Assembly (NCBI GenBank): GCA_036417435.1
Contig: CM070899.1
Span: forward strand, 175,675,494-175,739,493
Direction of reading: 5' to 3'
Length of the DNA stretch: 64,000 bases
Source: Inia geoffrensis
Taxonomy: Eukaryota > Chordata > Mammalia > Artiodactyla > Iniidae
Each line of letters begins with the position of its first letter. The first letter of the stretch is position 1. Positions 12,166 through 22,905 of this stretch are shown here, in pieces. The position numbers were made by a program, and so were the translations under genes. A model generated the notes under the pieces. That model worked only from the letters and a program-made list of their open reading frames with translations. It had not been told where the DNA came from and did not search any database.

Positions 12166-14544
12166 GACTCCCTCATTGCCACTCAAATCTTTGTCCATTT
12201 TGTAAAAGTAGGATTTCTTTTTAAACTGTACTAACCAAAGCTGGGCTTAATTGAGTTCAACTCCTGTAATAATCCAGGGGATACTGACCCTCAGGCTCCT
12301 GGCTTATGACAGGTGGTGAAGGCAAGAGGTGAGCAGGCAACTTTCCCTACAGAAGAATCTGGTGTCTTTTTGTTCGTTCCTGTAGCAGTTCCTGAAGTGG
12401 GAGGGCACGGAGGGCGTGAGGAAGGGAGCTGGACCCACGGGTCCCTGCTGAGGCTGGAGGGTCCCAGAGCAGCCAGGCCAGGTGCTCAGTGGGGGCAGCG
12501 GGAGGAAGAGCTGCCCTGCCCCCCCACTTCCCACCAGGGCAGGTCACGGCCCCGGGGCTGGCCCCTGGCTCTCTCTGGACACACTGGTAGCTTCCCCCTG
12601 GGGATCTGATTGCGAACGTGGTTTCCCTTTTTCTGTCCTACATGAAGCCATTCTTTTTCTCCCCAGACCAGAGGGGAAAATAATTGCAGCCGTTCAGTTT
12701 TACAGCGTGTTAATTTAGCTCTCCAGTGAATCAAGTCGAAGGCTGAGGGCCAAGCAGTTTATTCAAACAGGAGGCTGGGACTCCTGCCAAGACAGTGGGG
12801 TGGCTTCCAGGCCAGCCCTGCCGTGATCCCAGCTACAGGTGGAGCGGCGGGGGCGGCGGGAGGGGAGGCTGTGCGGCAAACCGCTAAAGGGGGCCACGGC
12901 CCGGGCAGCTGCGGGAGCGCAGGGGGAGCCTGACTGACGCTGGCAGGAGCCCCCAGGTCGGGATGGACCTGACTCAGGCCGGTCCCTGTGCCCCTGGGGG
13001 CACCAGGGCTCAGGGTCAGCACAGTCCCTGCATCCTCGTGCTTTCTCAGCCACAGGCGAGCAAAACAAACGCGGATGCCTCAGAGCCATCTGGGATGGGG
13101 GTGTGGTTCAGAGTCCGTCCCCCCCACCCCCCAGGGACCTCTGGGACCAGCCATCCTCCAGCAGCCCCTCAAAGACGGGTGATCATGTAACGTGCAGTTC
13201 AGACTGGGTGCACGGAGACAGGTATAAACTGGGACTGTCCCGGGCCACTTGGGACCTGTGGTCACCCTGTGTGTATAGAACATCACAACTTAAACTGTGC
13301 CGTTTAAGTGTTAGGAAAAAAACCTAACAACTACAACAACTACCCTACAGGTGGAAGTAAGGCTGAGGTAGTTGGTATTTTAAAGGGATGAGTTCTCTAC
13401 TTTCAAAAGGGGTGGGTGGACTTGGTGTGAGGGCAGGGCTGGCACATACCAAGAGGCAAGAGGCCTTTTTAAGGCATCCGGGACATCGACTGGGGAAAGC
13501 TGCTTATAATTTATTCTAAAACTGAGACAGGAACCCAGGAGAAGACTCGGCCCACGGGGGCAATATTCCAGTCAAAACGGATCCCGTCTTGCGGGGCGCA
13601 ACGTTTGCCAAGCACACATGGGTCAATCAAGGAGATAAGAGCGCAAGACTTCTAGGTGGTTCCTAACCAAATGTCACAGAAGCACCAGGTCGTCCACTGG
13701 GAACCTCAGTTCTTAGTAACAAAGCATCGTGAGGCACAGCCGGGAAAGAACACAGGCCTGCCAGCCCCGCCGGGCCCTGGGCAGCGGGTGACGGGCCCTG
13801 GGCAGCGGGTGACAGCACCTGGCCTCGAAGCAGCGCTGGCTGCTGGTGGGAACCTGCTGTAACAGTCAGGGGCTTCGTGAGGACACAGGAGGGAACGTGT
13901 GAGTGGGCTTAAAAACTGGTGCCGTCGGTGGTGTGAAGAACTGCGCTGTAAGCTTTTGCCCCAGTGGAGAAAGTAAATGTCAATTACTACAAGACAAAGG
14001 GCCCGGTTCTCCGGGAAGGTGGGGGCAGACACCCCAAGCTGTGTGGAGCCGGGGGGGCGCAGGTGGGCGGCGTGTGCTGGGGCCAGGCCAGCGCTTTCCA
14101 AGCCCCGCACGAAGAGACACCTCCTGCTGTTCCCTCTGCCAGGGTCTGAGTGGGGTGGGGACTCTGAGGTCGAATTCTGGGCCTCTTTTTGTCAGAGGCC
14201 AAGTCTGAGGATCCTCCTTGTACCACGTGGGCCCTTGGTGGGCTGCAGAGTAAACACTTGAGCAGAGACCTGAGTTAACCTTTTTGGGTAAGGAACCTTT
14301 GGGGCAACTGATGAAAGATGTGTACCCTCTCTCCAGAAAACTACACGTCCAAAAGAATAAAGACTTTGCATACCTTTGGCAGGGCTCGCAGACCACCGGG
14401 GTCTGTACAGTGCCCAGGACTCCTGGGGCCCAGGCTAGGGATTCCCGCCTGCGAGGGACCAAATGAGCGTGGCTGGTGGCCTGTCAGCCCTGCTACCTGC
14501 GTCTGCAGCCACTGAAAATGATGGTAACAGGAAGCCTGGATGGT
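12166..14544. other. intergenic spacer, no supported gene
   Basis: The stretch is GC-rich in places (12.4-13.1 and 13.7-14.2 kb), with many small overlapping open frames on both strands that show no coherent coding pattern. The only structured element noted is the short tandem duplication at 13771-13812. Confidence 0.5.
13771..13812. repeat. 21-bp unit repeated twice in tandem
   Basis: Two adjacent identical copies of a GC-rich 21-bp unit (13771-13791 and 13792-13812) begin 'cgggccctgggcagc'. It is a minimal two-copy minisatellite. Confidence 0.85.
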
Positions 14545-14700
14545 CAGATAGAAAAAGAACATTTATTGTGTTCAACAAGCCAGATTATCATCGTAACAAC
14601 CTATTCAGCAGCCACCGTTATTCCCTATTTTTCCAGATAAGGAATCGAGACAAAGAGGTAAGACAAGGCACTGATGTCACACAGCTCAGAGGTGTGGATA
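14545..14700 (-). repeat. MIR SINE relic
   Basis: Reverse-complement MIR features are present: 'agaacatttattgtg', then 'ccagataaggaatcgagaca', then 'tgatgtcacacagctcagag'. The copy is diverged and the limits are approximate. Confidence 0.6.
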
Positions 14701-15880
14701 GATAGATAAGGTCACAAGGCGGGGCTGAGGGGTGGGTTTAGAGAGCACTTCCCTGGGGCGTCAGGAGGGAGAGGGGGGCCATGCCTGGTCCCCGTCCCCA
14801 TGTGACCTGTGTCGGGAACCCCTTTTGGAGGTGCCATTGCTTTCCCGACCGTGACCTCACTCAAGCTGAACCCCACGGGTCTCCTGTGTGCAGCTGAGCT
14901 CCTGAGCCCTGCCCCACCCGGCCCACTGGTCCTACTTCAACAAAACTCAGCAGCTGGTCCAGGTCCCCCAAACAGGGGAGGCCACGCAGAAAGGGGCTGG
15001 TGGCAGGGAGAGTCATCAGTAGAAAACCATGCTAGAAACCTCCTCCTTAGTGTGCAAAAGATGAGGTTGGTAGGCAAATTAGGGCATTTCATCCTAAATT
15101 GTACCTCTTAAAGTATCTTTGGACCCCTGTGGGGCTCTCCCGACACTGGAAGCCCAGAAATCTGGTCATGGGATTTGGGGGTGCATGCAACAGAAACCCA
15201 ATTCAAAGTACCATAAGTGAAAAGGGTGATTTCATGGAAGGATGCTCACAGAATGTCCCAGGCTTGACAACCAAGCTGTGTGACAAGCCTGACCCTGGAC
15301 TCGGAGACAGGATGGACCCAAGGCCTGGAAAGCAGCCAGAACAATCCCTTCCTGATTCTCTCCATGCACCGGCTTCTTCCTCTGAGACATCCCACACCAA
15401 TGGGGAGTGGGCCTTGGCCCGAAGTGAATGCACAGTAATAACCTCATGGCCCCACTGGCTCCAGGAGAAAGTTCTGGGGCAGAAGCTGTTGGCTCTGGTG
15501 CTGCCTGTGACTGGCTCTTGTTTGTTCTTAGAAAGAGGCCTCCTGACATGCAGGCCAGGCAGCCTCTCCCTCCCTGGCTGCCTCCCCTTCCCGACCAGGA
15601 TGAGGCTCAGGGTAGCTGCTGCCCGAGGACTCAGTTCATGAAAACAATGACTTGGAACAGTTTCTGCACTGCTCTTTTTGACGTCGCAGAGGTGGCAGGT
15701 CCTCCACAGCATCAGAGGCGGGCCTACCTGGAGCCACGTGTGTCCTGCTCAGGCTGAAAGGTTACAGAGACAGTGTGGCTGCTGCCACCCAAACCTTCTC
15801 CGGGAATCTAACCTCATTTCAATCCTTAGAGAAAAATGACGTCTTTATAGCATTTTATCACATCACCTCCCTGAAATGTG
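14701..15880. other. intergenic spacer, no supported gene
   Basis: No repeat or exon is recognised here. Open frames on both strands (for example 15099-15641 + and 15203-15712 -) are mutually overlapping and carry no recognisable domain. Confidence 0.5.
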
Positions 15881-15893
15881 TTCTGGTGATCTT

Positions 15894-16210
15894 TTTTTTA
15901 AATTTTATTTTTAATTTATTTATTTTTGGCTGTGTTGGGTCTTCGTTGCGAGGCAGGCTTTCTCTAGTTGCAGCGAGCGGGGTCTACTCTTCATTGCAGT
16001 GTGTGGGCTTCTCATTGCAGTGGCTTCTCTTGTTGTGGAGCACGGGCTCTAGGTGCACGGGCTTCAGTAGTTGTGGCTCGCAGGCTCAGCAGTTGTGGCT
16101 CATGGGTTTAGTCGCTCTGCAGCATCTGATCTTCCCGGACCAGGGCTTGAACCCGTGTCCCCTGCATTGGCAGGCGGATTCTCAACCACTGCGGCACCAG
16201 GGAAGCACTC
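15894..16210 (-). mobile_element. CHR-1-type SINE
   Basis: This is the reverse complement of a long CHR-type SINE. It has an A/T-rich tail at the left ('aattttatttttaattta'), then 'ggctgtgttgggtcttcgtt', and ends 'ccactgcggcaccagggaag'. A 13-bp target-site duplication, 'ttctggtgatctt', occurs at 15881-15893 and 16211-16223. A 194-codon open frame over this element (15775-16359 +) is a SINE artefact. Confidence 0.93.
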
Positions 16211-16223
16211 TTCTGGTGATCTT

Positions 16224-16844
16224 AATGGTTTTCAAGTTTAGGCAATCTGTACTTCAGCAAACTACTTTCAGCCCTGAGCAAATGACAGATTTAAAAAGGA
16301 GCACTCAGCTGATGGTGATGGTTCAGTCAAAAGTAACAGAACAAAATAGTGATTTTTAACTCAGGTATTGACAAGTGGGACCCAGTGTCATCAGATCCGA
16401 AAAACCTTGCCTACGTGTTGTCTGGAAATTCTATCCGTTGGGTATGCATTTCTACCAAACCATCCAAACTTAAGAGTTTATTATGTCCTTATGCATTTAG
16501 ACTTATTTTTTTCTACATACATATAACATATGCATATACATACAGTTAAGATAACCCCACACTACTCCCAGCTATCTAGCTCAATACAAAGCTGGTTTGT
16601 TCTCCCAAATACTGGCATCCTGCTACTCATTAGCTGGTGTGATCTTTGGTCAAAGAAACACATTAAGTCTTCACTCTTACACATTAGTTCACTCGTATGT
16701 TCCTTCAAAATCATACATTTGCCTCACTGTTAGAAAGCACTATTCAGTTTGTTCCCCAGGAAATTAAACTTTGCAGTGATGAGAGAGAAAATAATCTATA
16801 AAATACCCAAATCTGATTTTTTCTCCTTTAACACAGTATCTGTT
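16224..16844. other. short intergenic stretch beyond the DNAJC1 3' end
   Basis: This AT-rich sequence has no identified element. An AATAAA on the - strand near 16477-16482 could be an alternative distal poly(A) signal of DNAJC1. Confidence 0.35.
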
Positions 16845-16999
16845 TAAACAATGTAGCACAACATTTATTTTACATTTTTAATTTTTTTTACTAAGGCACA
16901 TGACGTATAGAAATAGTGAGGTACAAAATGCAAATTTCTGCATAAGATTTTTAAAATAATCCTTTTGGAAAATAAGGTAAACATCATCTTCCAGAGGAT
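16845..16999 (-). other. DNAJC1: DNAJC1 3' UTR (inferred minimal extent)
   Basis: The non-coding tail runs from the stop codon at 17000-17002 to a likely cleavage zone about 20 bases past an AATAAA read on the - strand. No transcript data are available, and a longer UTR is possible. Confidence 0.45.
16864..16869 (-). promoter_or_regulatory. candidate DNAJC1 poly(A) signal
   Basis: TTTATT on the + strand is AATAAA on the - strand, followed on that strand by 'TGTTGTGCTACATTG', which supplies GU-rich sequence. It lies about 130 bases after the stop codon. Confidence 0.5.
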
Positions 17000-17068
17000 T
17001 CAGCTTTTAGCTTGTTTTTTCTTTTGGACCAGTTCAACCAGCAGCTTGTATCTAGCGATACAGTCTTC
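17000..17068 (-). CDS. DNAJC1: DNAJC1 last coding exon (end of SANT2 and C-terminus)
   Basis: The - strand reads EDCIARYKLLVELVQKKKQ-A-K-S and then TGA (17000-17002). That is 22 residues plus stop, in phase 0, joining cleanly to the previous exon, which ends on a full codon (…PSKRK). The residues form the third helix region of the second SANT domain, followed by the short lysine-rich tail. This matches the DNAJC1 C-terminus as I know it. The acceptor AG is at 17069-17070 on the + strand. The pyrimidine tract before it is a pure CT microsatellite (17072-17096), which is unusual. Confidence 0.95.
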   Translation of the reverse strand, partial: EDCIARYKLLVELVQKKKQAKS

Positions 17069-17071
17069 CTG

Positions 17072-17096
17072 GAGAGAGAGAGAGAGAGAGAGAGAG
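17072..17096. repeat. (GA)12 microsatellite at the DNAJC1 last-exon acceptor
   Basis: There are twelve GA dinucleotides on the + strand, (CT)n on the coding strand. The acceptor CAG lies immediately downstream of the tract on that strand, so the microsatellite is the polypyrimidine tract itself. Just upstream on the coding strand, 'AACTGTCAAC' offers a branch-point-like sequence. Confidence 0.95.
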
Positions 17097-19460
17097 TTGA
17101 CAGTTACAATCAGAGTGACCCTCGTGGGGTGAGCCTGCCGTGCCCAGCGCTGACAAAGGGCTGTCCTGTCCACCTGGAATTCCCTGGGTGCCCGGGCGGG
17201 AGGTGTGATGTGCACCCTGGGGGAGGGGCCGGTGGCTGCTGTCTGTGGGACGGAGACTTTGGTTACTGTGATGGTGACTTTCGACTCACCAGTGGTACTT
17301 AACATTTTAACATTTCACTGTTTCGTCACAACACATTACTTCAGAGAAACGAAAAACCTTGAGGCCAGACGTCCACAACATCATTCTCATTATGGTTTGC
17401 CTCTCCCTGGGGGGCCCTGGGACCTTCCTGCGGTGGGGCCACGTTGGCCCAGCCCCACGGGCTACCGCGGGGGGTGTGCCCCGCTCTTCCTCCGGCTCGC
17501 GCCAGCCCCGCCAAGGTCTTCCAGCCTTCCAGTCAGGCTACAGAACTAGTAGCTTCAGACGCCAGCTGCCTGTTGCCGTCACCCCTTGGGGTGAGGACCC
17601 CTGATGAAGCAGGGGAAGGGCCTCATTGCTCTCTTGTGCATCACAAGGTACTTTCCAGAATCCATTTCTTTTTCTGTTCAAAAACACCCCAACGGCACTG
17701 TAAGCCTTCACTGACTTAAGGTCACACGTGAACTGGTTTGTGCTCCGCAGCAGACGACTTTATCAGAGGCCCTGGACAGAGAATGGGTGTTCATTCTCTT
17801 CCTGGAGTTTTGGCTTAGTAGTGTTCTGAGAGAATCTTCTAATAAGTGCCTCTTCTGCATCTCCAAGGGCCACCTGCCTAAAGTGTCACCCTTTCCCTAA
17901 CAGCCAAGCTGCCCGGCCGGCCCAGCACTCTGTGGGGGGATGCGGGGACCCTGGGCTCTGAGCAGCAGGCCTGCCAGGGTGGGGGGCCCAGCCCAGCCCC
18001 GTGTGGGCCTCAGGCAGAGGCTCCTCCTTCAGGCGCAGGGCTCCCAGCAGCTTGCAGGCCACTTTTGGGGAGTCGCCCTGTAGCGGGCAAGCCAGCAGGC
18101 ACCTCCCCTGGACCTGGCTCTGACGTGGAGGCGTAAGGGGAACACCTGCAGGATAGTAAACCATGCTGCCTACTCCTCCCTGAGCCAGGAAGGTCTCCCA
18201 AGCCCAGGGCGGTGAGTTTCTGAGTGCGCTGCCCGCGGGAATCCACGGTTCCAGCTCCTTCATTTTCAGCCAGTGTCAATTCATCACACATGTAAATGCC
18301 TGTGTCCCGACAGATGCTAAAGAAATTCAGGGAAAATAATTTCTGGCAAACCAGTTGGAGGGGCTGGAAGGATCTGTGTTTCTCAAATAGATTAACTGCT
18401 AATGGTTTATTTTTCTCCCCTGGAATTCTCAACTTCCTCATTTTAAAGTAGGTGATAGATAACCAGACTTGTACGCACGGGGACATCCATGGCCACGAGC
18501 TAGATTTTCCGACATTGAATTTCAATTAAAAAAAAGAAGAATGTAAATGAACATCAGTGTGCCCACAGGCTACTGAGTGACGGGCACAGAAGGCAAAGGA
18601 GACTGACTCTTTTGGATTCTCGGTGTTCCTGGTGCCTCAGACGAAGGGTATGGCTACGAGGAAAGACGCCCAGGAGTCTGTATCAGGAAAGGCTTGGCTT
18701 GAAAAGATCACACCGGAGGCTCTGCAGCTCCCAACTGTCGGAGCAGAAGACAGAGGCCGGACAGGGCCTGACTTCCCACAGGGGCTGACCCCTTCCCTCG
18801 TATCTGAGTTGGCATTTGGGAACTCATTGCAGATGTGTTTAAACAGACACTAAAAGCTGTACAGTGGGAGGAAAGGGCTACAGAGGACAAGCCGGATCCT
18901 GAACTTGAGGGCAACCTCTCCCTGACCCCGCCCCCAACACTACGTCCAGCCTTTGGTCCACAGGTGCCACTGCTGAGACAAGTTACACGGCAGAACTGGT
19001 GACCATGGCGACGCCGGCCGCCACACGTGTTCCCCGGGTTAAAGAGCTGTGAAGCGCCGGAGGGGCTCGTGAGTCTGTGGGAAACCTTCTCCTTGCTGGC
19101 CGAAGGGAGCCTCCGCCTGCGAGGGAGCCCTGGCCCTGCCCCGCCCCGGCCCCGCCGAGCGAACGCTCCAGAAGGTTGGCGGGATTGCTGTGGGGGAAGG
19201 TTATGATCTATGTGTGGGGTTTTCGCTGAGAAAACATAACTGCTCTGTATAACGATTCAATTTGGCATCTTGACCTCATTTACACTAAGCAGTCGAGTGC
19301 AGATTCACGGGCTCTCGGGAGACATCTAGTGGAAGGTAACTGGCAGGTAAGAGATGAGGCGGATAGAAAGACGCGGAGGAGGGAAAGCCGGTGGACCCGC
19401 TGCGGCCGCGTGCGTGTGATCGAGACCCGCTCGGAGGCCTTCCTTCCCGGCGTCACCCAC
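17097..19460 (-). other. DNAJC1: DNAJC1 final intron
   Basis: The intron is about 2.4 kb, bounded by GTGGGT at the donor (19455-19460 on +) and the CT-tract acceptor near 17070. Parts are GC-rich (17.1-17.6, 17.9-18.2 and 18.9-19.2 kb). I recognise no repeat family and no exon in it. Confidence 0.7.
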
Positions 19461-19879
19461 CTTTCTCTTGGACGGGACACACTTGGCGATTTTGTCCCAG
19501 CGGTCAGAGGATCCCTTTGGGTACTGCTGTAATGCTAACTCCAGAAGCTTCTGTTGGCTCTGAGTCCAGGGCTCCTCCACGGCTCGCACTCGCTCTCTCT
19601 TCTGGCTCTCATCGTCGCTGGACTCGTGCTGCTCCGACATGTCGAAGTCCTTCTGCCTCTTTCCCCGGAACTTCTCCTCCGGCTCGGGCGGCCGGGCTGG
19701 CCTGCGCCTCCGAGCCTGGCTCTCCTCCGCAGCCTCCTCCTCGCCGTCCTCCTCCTCCAGCTCCCCAGCCTGCTTGGCCTCCTCCCGCTGAGTGATGATG
19801 TCGTCCGGCAAGGTGGTGGCGGCCTTGGGGGGCCGGGAGTTCTGGGCTGTGGATCTGAGTTCGGAGAGTCTGACCATCC
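19461..19879 (-). CDS. DNAJC1: DNAJC1 penultimate exon (linker and most of SANT2)
   Basis: The exon is 419 bp. It starts with two bases completing a Gly codon (acceptor CACAG) and then reads MVRLSELRSTAQNSRPPKAA…. A strongly acidic run follows (about exon residues 36-50, ELEEEDGEEEAAEES), then an arginine-rich patch (RRRRPARPPEPEEKFRGKRQ) that resembles a basic nuclear-localisation type signal, then an Ser/Glu-rich stretch. The first two helices of SANT2 come next, with its hallmark tryptophans in EPWTQ and DRWDKI. The exon ends …CVPSKRK before the GTGGGT donor. The domain is completed in the next exon. In the human protein I recall VPSKSK, so Arg for Ser here is a possible lineage difference. 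Confidence 0.96.
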
Positions 19880-19959
19880 CTGTGAGAAAGGACACACGGA
19901 GGGGAAGGGCAAGGTCAGTTCCGGTGACAAGAGTCAGGACAGCTGCCTTCCCCACAGCA

Positions 19960-20110
19960 GACAGTGCGCTGGGCATTTTGCATGTATTGTATACTTAATG
20001 TTCACACTATTCTATAAAGACAGCCATCGTGACCCCAACTGCACAGAGGAGGGAAGTCAGTCTCAGAAGCAGCAGAGGTGGGATCTGAACCCACTTCTGA
20101 TTCCAACCCT
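19960..20110 (-). repeat. MIR SINE relic
   Basis: Reverse-complement MIR landmarks are present: 'gtgcgctgggcattttgcat', then 'cagaggagggaagtcagtct', then 'ggtgggatctgaacccactt'. Confidence 0.65.
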
Positions 20111-20835
20111 TTGTCCTTCCACCGCTCTGAGGACTTCGGGGGCCTCCCAGGGCCAGGTTGCGATCAGAGGATGAGAAGGTCTCTTTGAGAGGGGATAAGC
20201 GGCTACTCTCGAGGTATGGAAAGATGTTCTTCGGAATCTTGGGTTGTTATTAGTTTCGCGAGCGCAAGTACAGTGAATCCGTCAGACCTCCCGCTGGGCT
20301 CACCCTGCACGGGGGACCGCACCCCCCCACCTCGCAGCCAAGCTGCTTCCTGTGCCACCACGATGCCTCGCTTGACAGAAAAGCACACTCCTTCTGCCAC
20401 CCACAGGTGTGTTCAGCCACGCCTTCCCCGCCCTGCTCACACACTCCCGACCCCTCCGGTGGTCTAGGAAGATCTATCCGTGCCCCACCGCCTTTCCAGG
20501 AGCAGCTTTCTGGAGGCTGTGTCGGAGGGGAGCGTCTTTCACAGAAGCACGTTGCGCGCCTGGGCCTCCACACGCAGACCAACAGCCGCGCTGCTAGGAG
20601 AGCAGCCTGGAAACGCCCTCCTCGCTGGAGCCCGCAGGACCGCACGCCCCGTCCTCTCCGGGGGAGACGTTTCGAGATCTCAGGGTTTGCTGGTCCCTAG
20701 TAGGTTACATCGAGTACAGGGGCCTGTATTTAAGTGGAGTTGGAAGGTTTATTAGGAGGCATTTTCTTCTTGGTTCCGAGCAAAAAGTATGGGGACTTGA
20801 ACAAAATTCCACTTAGTCTTGTAGGAAATGGATTT

Positions 20836-21136
20836 AAAAAAAAAAAAAAAATTTATTTTATTTTTGGCTGCGTTGGGACTTCGTTGCTGCGCGGGCTTTC
20901 TCTAGTTGTGGAGAGCAGGGGCTGCTCTTCGTTGTGGTGCGCGGGCTTCTCACTGCGGTGGCTTCTCGTTGCAGAGCACGGGGCTTCAGCAGTTATGGCA
21001 CGTGGGCTCAGTAGTTGTGGTGCACGGACTTAGTTGGTCCGTGGCACGTGGGATCTTCCCAGACCAGGGCTTGAACTCGTGTCCCCTGCATTGGCAGGTG
21101 GATTCTTAACTGCTGCACCGCCAGGGAAGTCCCTGG
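20836..21136 (-). mobile_element. CHR-1-type SINE
   Basis: The copy is in reverse orientation: an A/T tail at the left, then 'ttggctgcgttgggacttcg', ending 'gccagggaagtccctgg'. A 13-bp target-site duplication, 'aggaaatggattt', occurs at 20823-20835 and 21137-21149. It lies in a DNAJC1 intron, in the gene's own orientation. Confidence 0.94.
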
Positions 21137-21501
21137 AGGAAATGGATTTTGAGAAACACAGATTCTTGGAGAAGCTGCTTGGCCTGTCCTGAAGGACGCT
21201 TTGTGTGTGTGGTGGCAATGGTGGACAGTGTGGGGAAATGGCGCAGACTGCCTTCCCCCTGCCTGCCCCCCTCCCCCCCAATACTAGAGAAGAACAAGGT
21301 TTTTACAGTTCTTCAAACTTATTAAGTACATCTTAGCACCACTGTGTGTGCAGGGCTGCATTGGCTTGTGGGTGCTTGTAATTTGATCCCTTTCACAGAG
21401 ATGACCAGTAGAGTCCATTGGGCAAAACAAGTTATTATAAAAAGGGATTTATTTTGAAGGCATGGCTTTAGATTAATGGGATGGAGTGGGTGCTGACTCA
21501 C

Positions 21502-21550
21502 CTGGGGAGCAGGTAACTGAATCCTTCAGTTGCTTAGCTTTGGTTGTCAC
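21502..21550 (-). CDS. DNAJC1: DNAJC1 49-bp exon (C-terminal edge of SANT1)
   Basis: The - strand reads VTTKAKQLKDSVTCSP plus one base of a Gly codon. It is bounded by acceptor 'TTTGAAACAG' and donor GTGAGT. It follows the SANT1 exon, which ends …GRSVTD on a complete codon, and feeds the +2 phase of the next exon, so the reading frame is continuous. The peptide completes the third helix of SANT1. At 49 bp the exon is not a multiple of three, so skipping it would shift the frame. It is too short to appear as an open frame and was found from splice sites and homology. Confidence 0.95.
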
Positions 21551-21664
21551 CTGTTTCAAAATATAAAAGCAGAGAAAATCTGACTTTCCATATGTCTACT
21601 GTAGGTCAAGTGACCTCTTTCGTAGAAGGTCCGTGTGAAGGAGCAGGGTTTACTGAATCTTAGG

Positions 21665-21830
21665 CCTGGATGGACCCTCAGTCATCAGTTCAGTCCATTT
21701 CCTTAACCAACATGGAAACTGAAGCCCAGAGAGATTAAATGAATTACTCCAAAATATCCATCTAATCAAGTGGCAGAGTCAGAACAAGAATTCAGATCAC
21801 CTGATTACAGCCCCATTATACAAGGCTGCC
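21665..21830 (-). repeat. MIR SINE relic
   Basis: Reverse-complement MIR landmarks: 'gaaactgaagcccagagaga' and 'agtggcagagtcagaaca'. The copy is diverged. Confidence 0.65.
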
Positions 21831-22219
21831 TGTGAAGATGTACTAGTTTCCAGAATCACTATACAAACACGTCGTGTTTTTTAGTTAGAATTTCCTGAAA
21901 GAGTATCTTTCTTCACTGGAGAATATTATACCAAGGGGTATTATGAACAATGGGGAAATTTACTCTTAAGCTAACGATGTTATAATACAAAAGTATTTTC
22001 TTCGCATCCCAGAAAGAAACCCTAAGAGCACCAAGATTGACACTAGCGGAAGGACCTCTTGGTGGAGTAGTAGATGGACCCAAGAACCATGAGACATTTA
22101 CATACACAAGTGTGGATACACAGAAATAATGTTTTCTTTCTTCTGTATAAATGGTATTATATTATGCGTCTCACCCTTTAGCTTGCTTTTTTTAATTTAA
22201 TGATGTATTGGAGGTCTAT

Positions 22220-22440
22220 AGATAGATTTCCCTTTTTAAAACTGAGATAAAATTTACATAGAGTGGAATGTACGATTTTTAAATGTACATTTCAATGAGT
22301 TTTGACAAAAAAACCCCATGCAACCAACATTCTAATCAAATTACAGAAAATTCCGGTTATCCTAGCAAGTTCCCTGTGCCCCTAAATCCATCTCTACCCT
22401 GCCACAGACAACCACTGTTCTGATTTCTATTATATATATT
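22220..22440 (-). mobile_element. L1 3' UTR fragment, antisense
   Basis: The segment 'aaactgagataaaatttaca' followed by 'tcaatgagttttgacaaa' and 'acaaccactgttctgatttc' is typical of old L1 3' UTRs read in reverse. It has no ORF2 portion attached. Confidence 0.6.
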
Positions 22441-22699
22441 TTAAACAGGAGATCAAAATTAATTAAAAAAAATTAAAGTTGGATAGTTAACTGCCCCAAT
22501 GCACTTATTAAACAAGCCATCCCTTCTCCATTTATTTAAAAGGTTAACTTTATTAAAATTATATTAAAATTACATTTCATTGTATACATGGAATACATAC
22601 TTTGTATTCTATCCCCTTAATCCGTGTAAATTCTTGAACCAACGTTTTGCTGCTTTAATGAAATTTGAAAGGAAAACCTCAGAAAGCATGCTCTAACAT

Positions 22700-22905
22700 C
22701 CTCAGAGCTCGGAGTTAGAACTCATATTCAGTTTTGGTTCCACCTCTGATTAGCTGGGTAACCTTGAGCTATTTCCAATCCTCTCTCTCTCTCTCATGTA
22801 TTAGCCTCTGTAATATGTGGGTAAAACTGCTAATACCTTTTGTCTGGTAGGGATGTTTTAAGTTTGAAATAAGCTCTTAGCATGATACCTAGCAAATGTT
22901 AAAGG
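22700..22905 (+). repeat. MIR SINE relic
   Basis: Sense-orientation MIR features are visible: 'ccacctctgattagctgggt', 'aaccttgagctatttcc', then a CT-rich stretch and 'taagctcttagcatgatacc'. Confidence 0.65.

Larger units (their letters stand above)
19880..21501 (-). other. DNAJC1: DNAJC1 intron between the 49-bp exon and the SANT2 exon
   Basis: The intron is about 1.6 kb and contains a MIR relic (about 19.96-20.11 kb) and a CHR-1 SINE (20836-21136). The rest (20.1-20.8 kb) is GC-rich, with no recognised element. Confidence 0.8.

Noticed and set aside
15775..16359. 194-codon + strand open frame
   Set aside because: Most of it lies over a reverse CHR-1 SINE with clear target duplications. No domain, and the start lies in non-coding spacer.
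19554..20174. 206-codon + strand frame opposite the DNAJC1 exon
   Set aside because: It is the antisense shadow of a confidently identified coding exon. The leucine-rich text arises from acidic codons read backwards.
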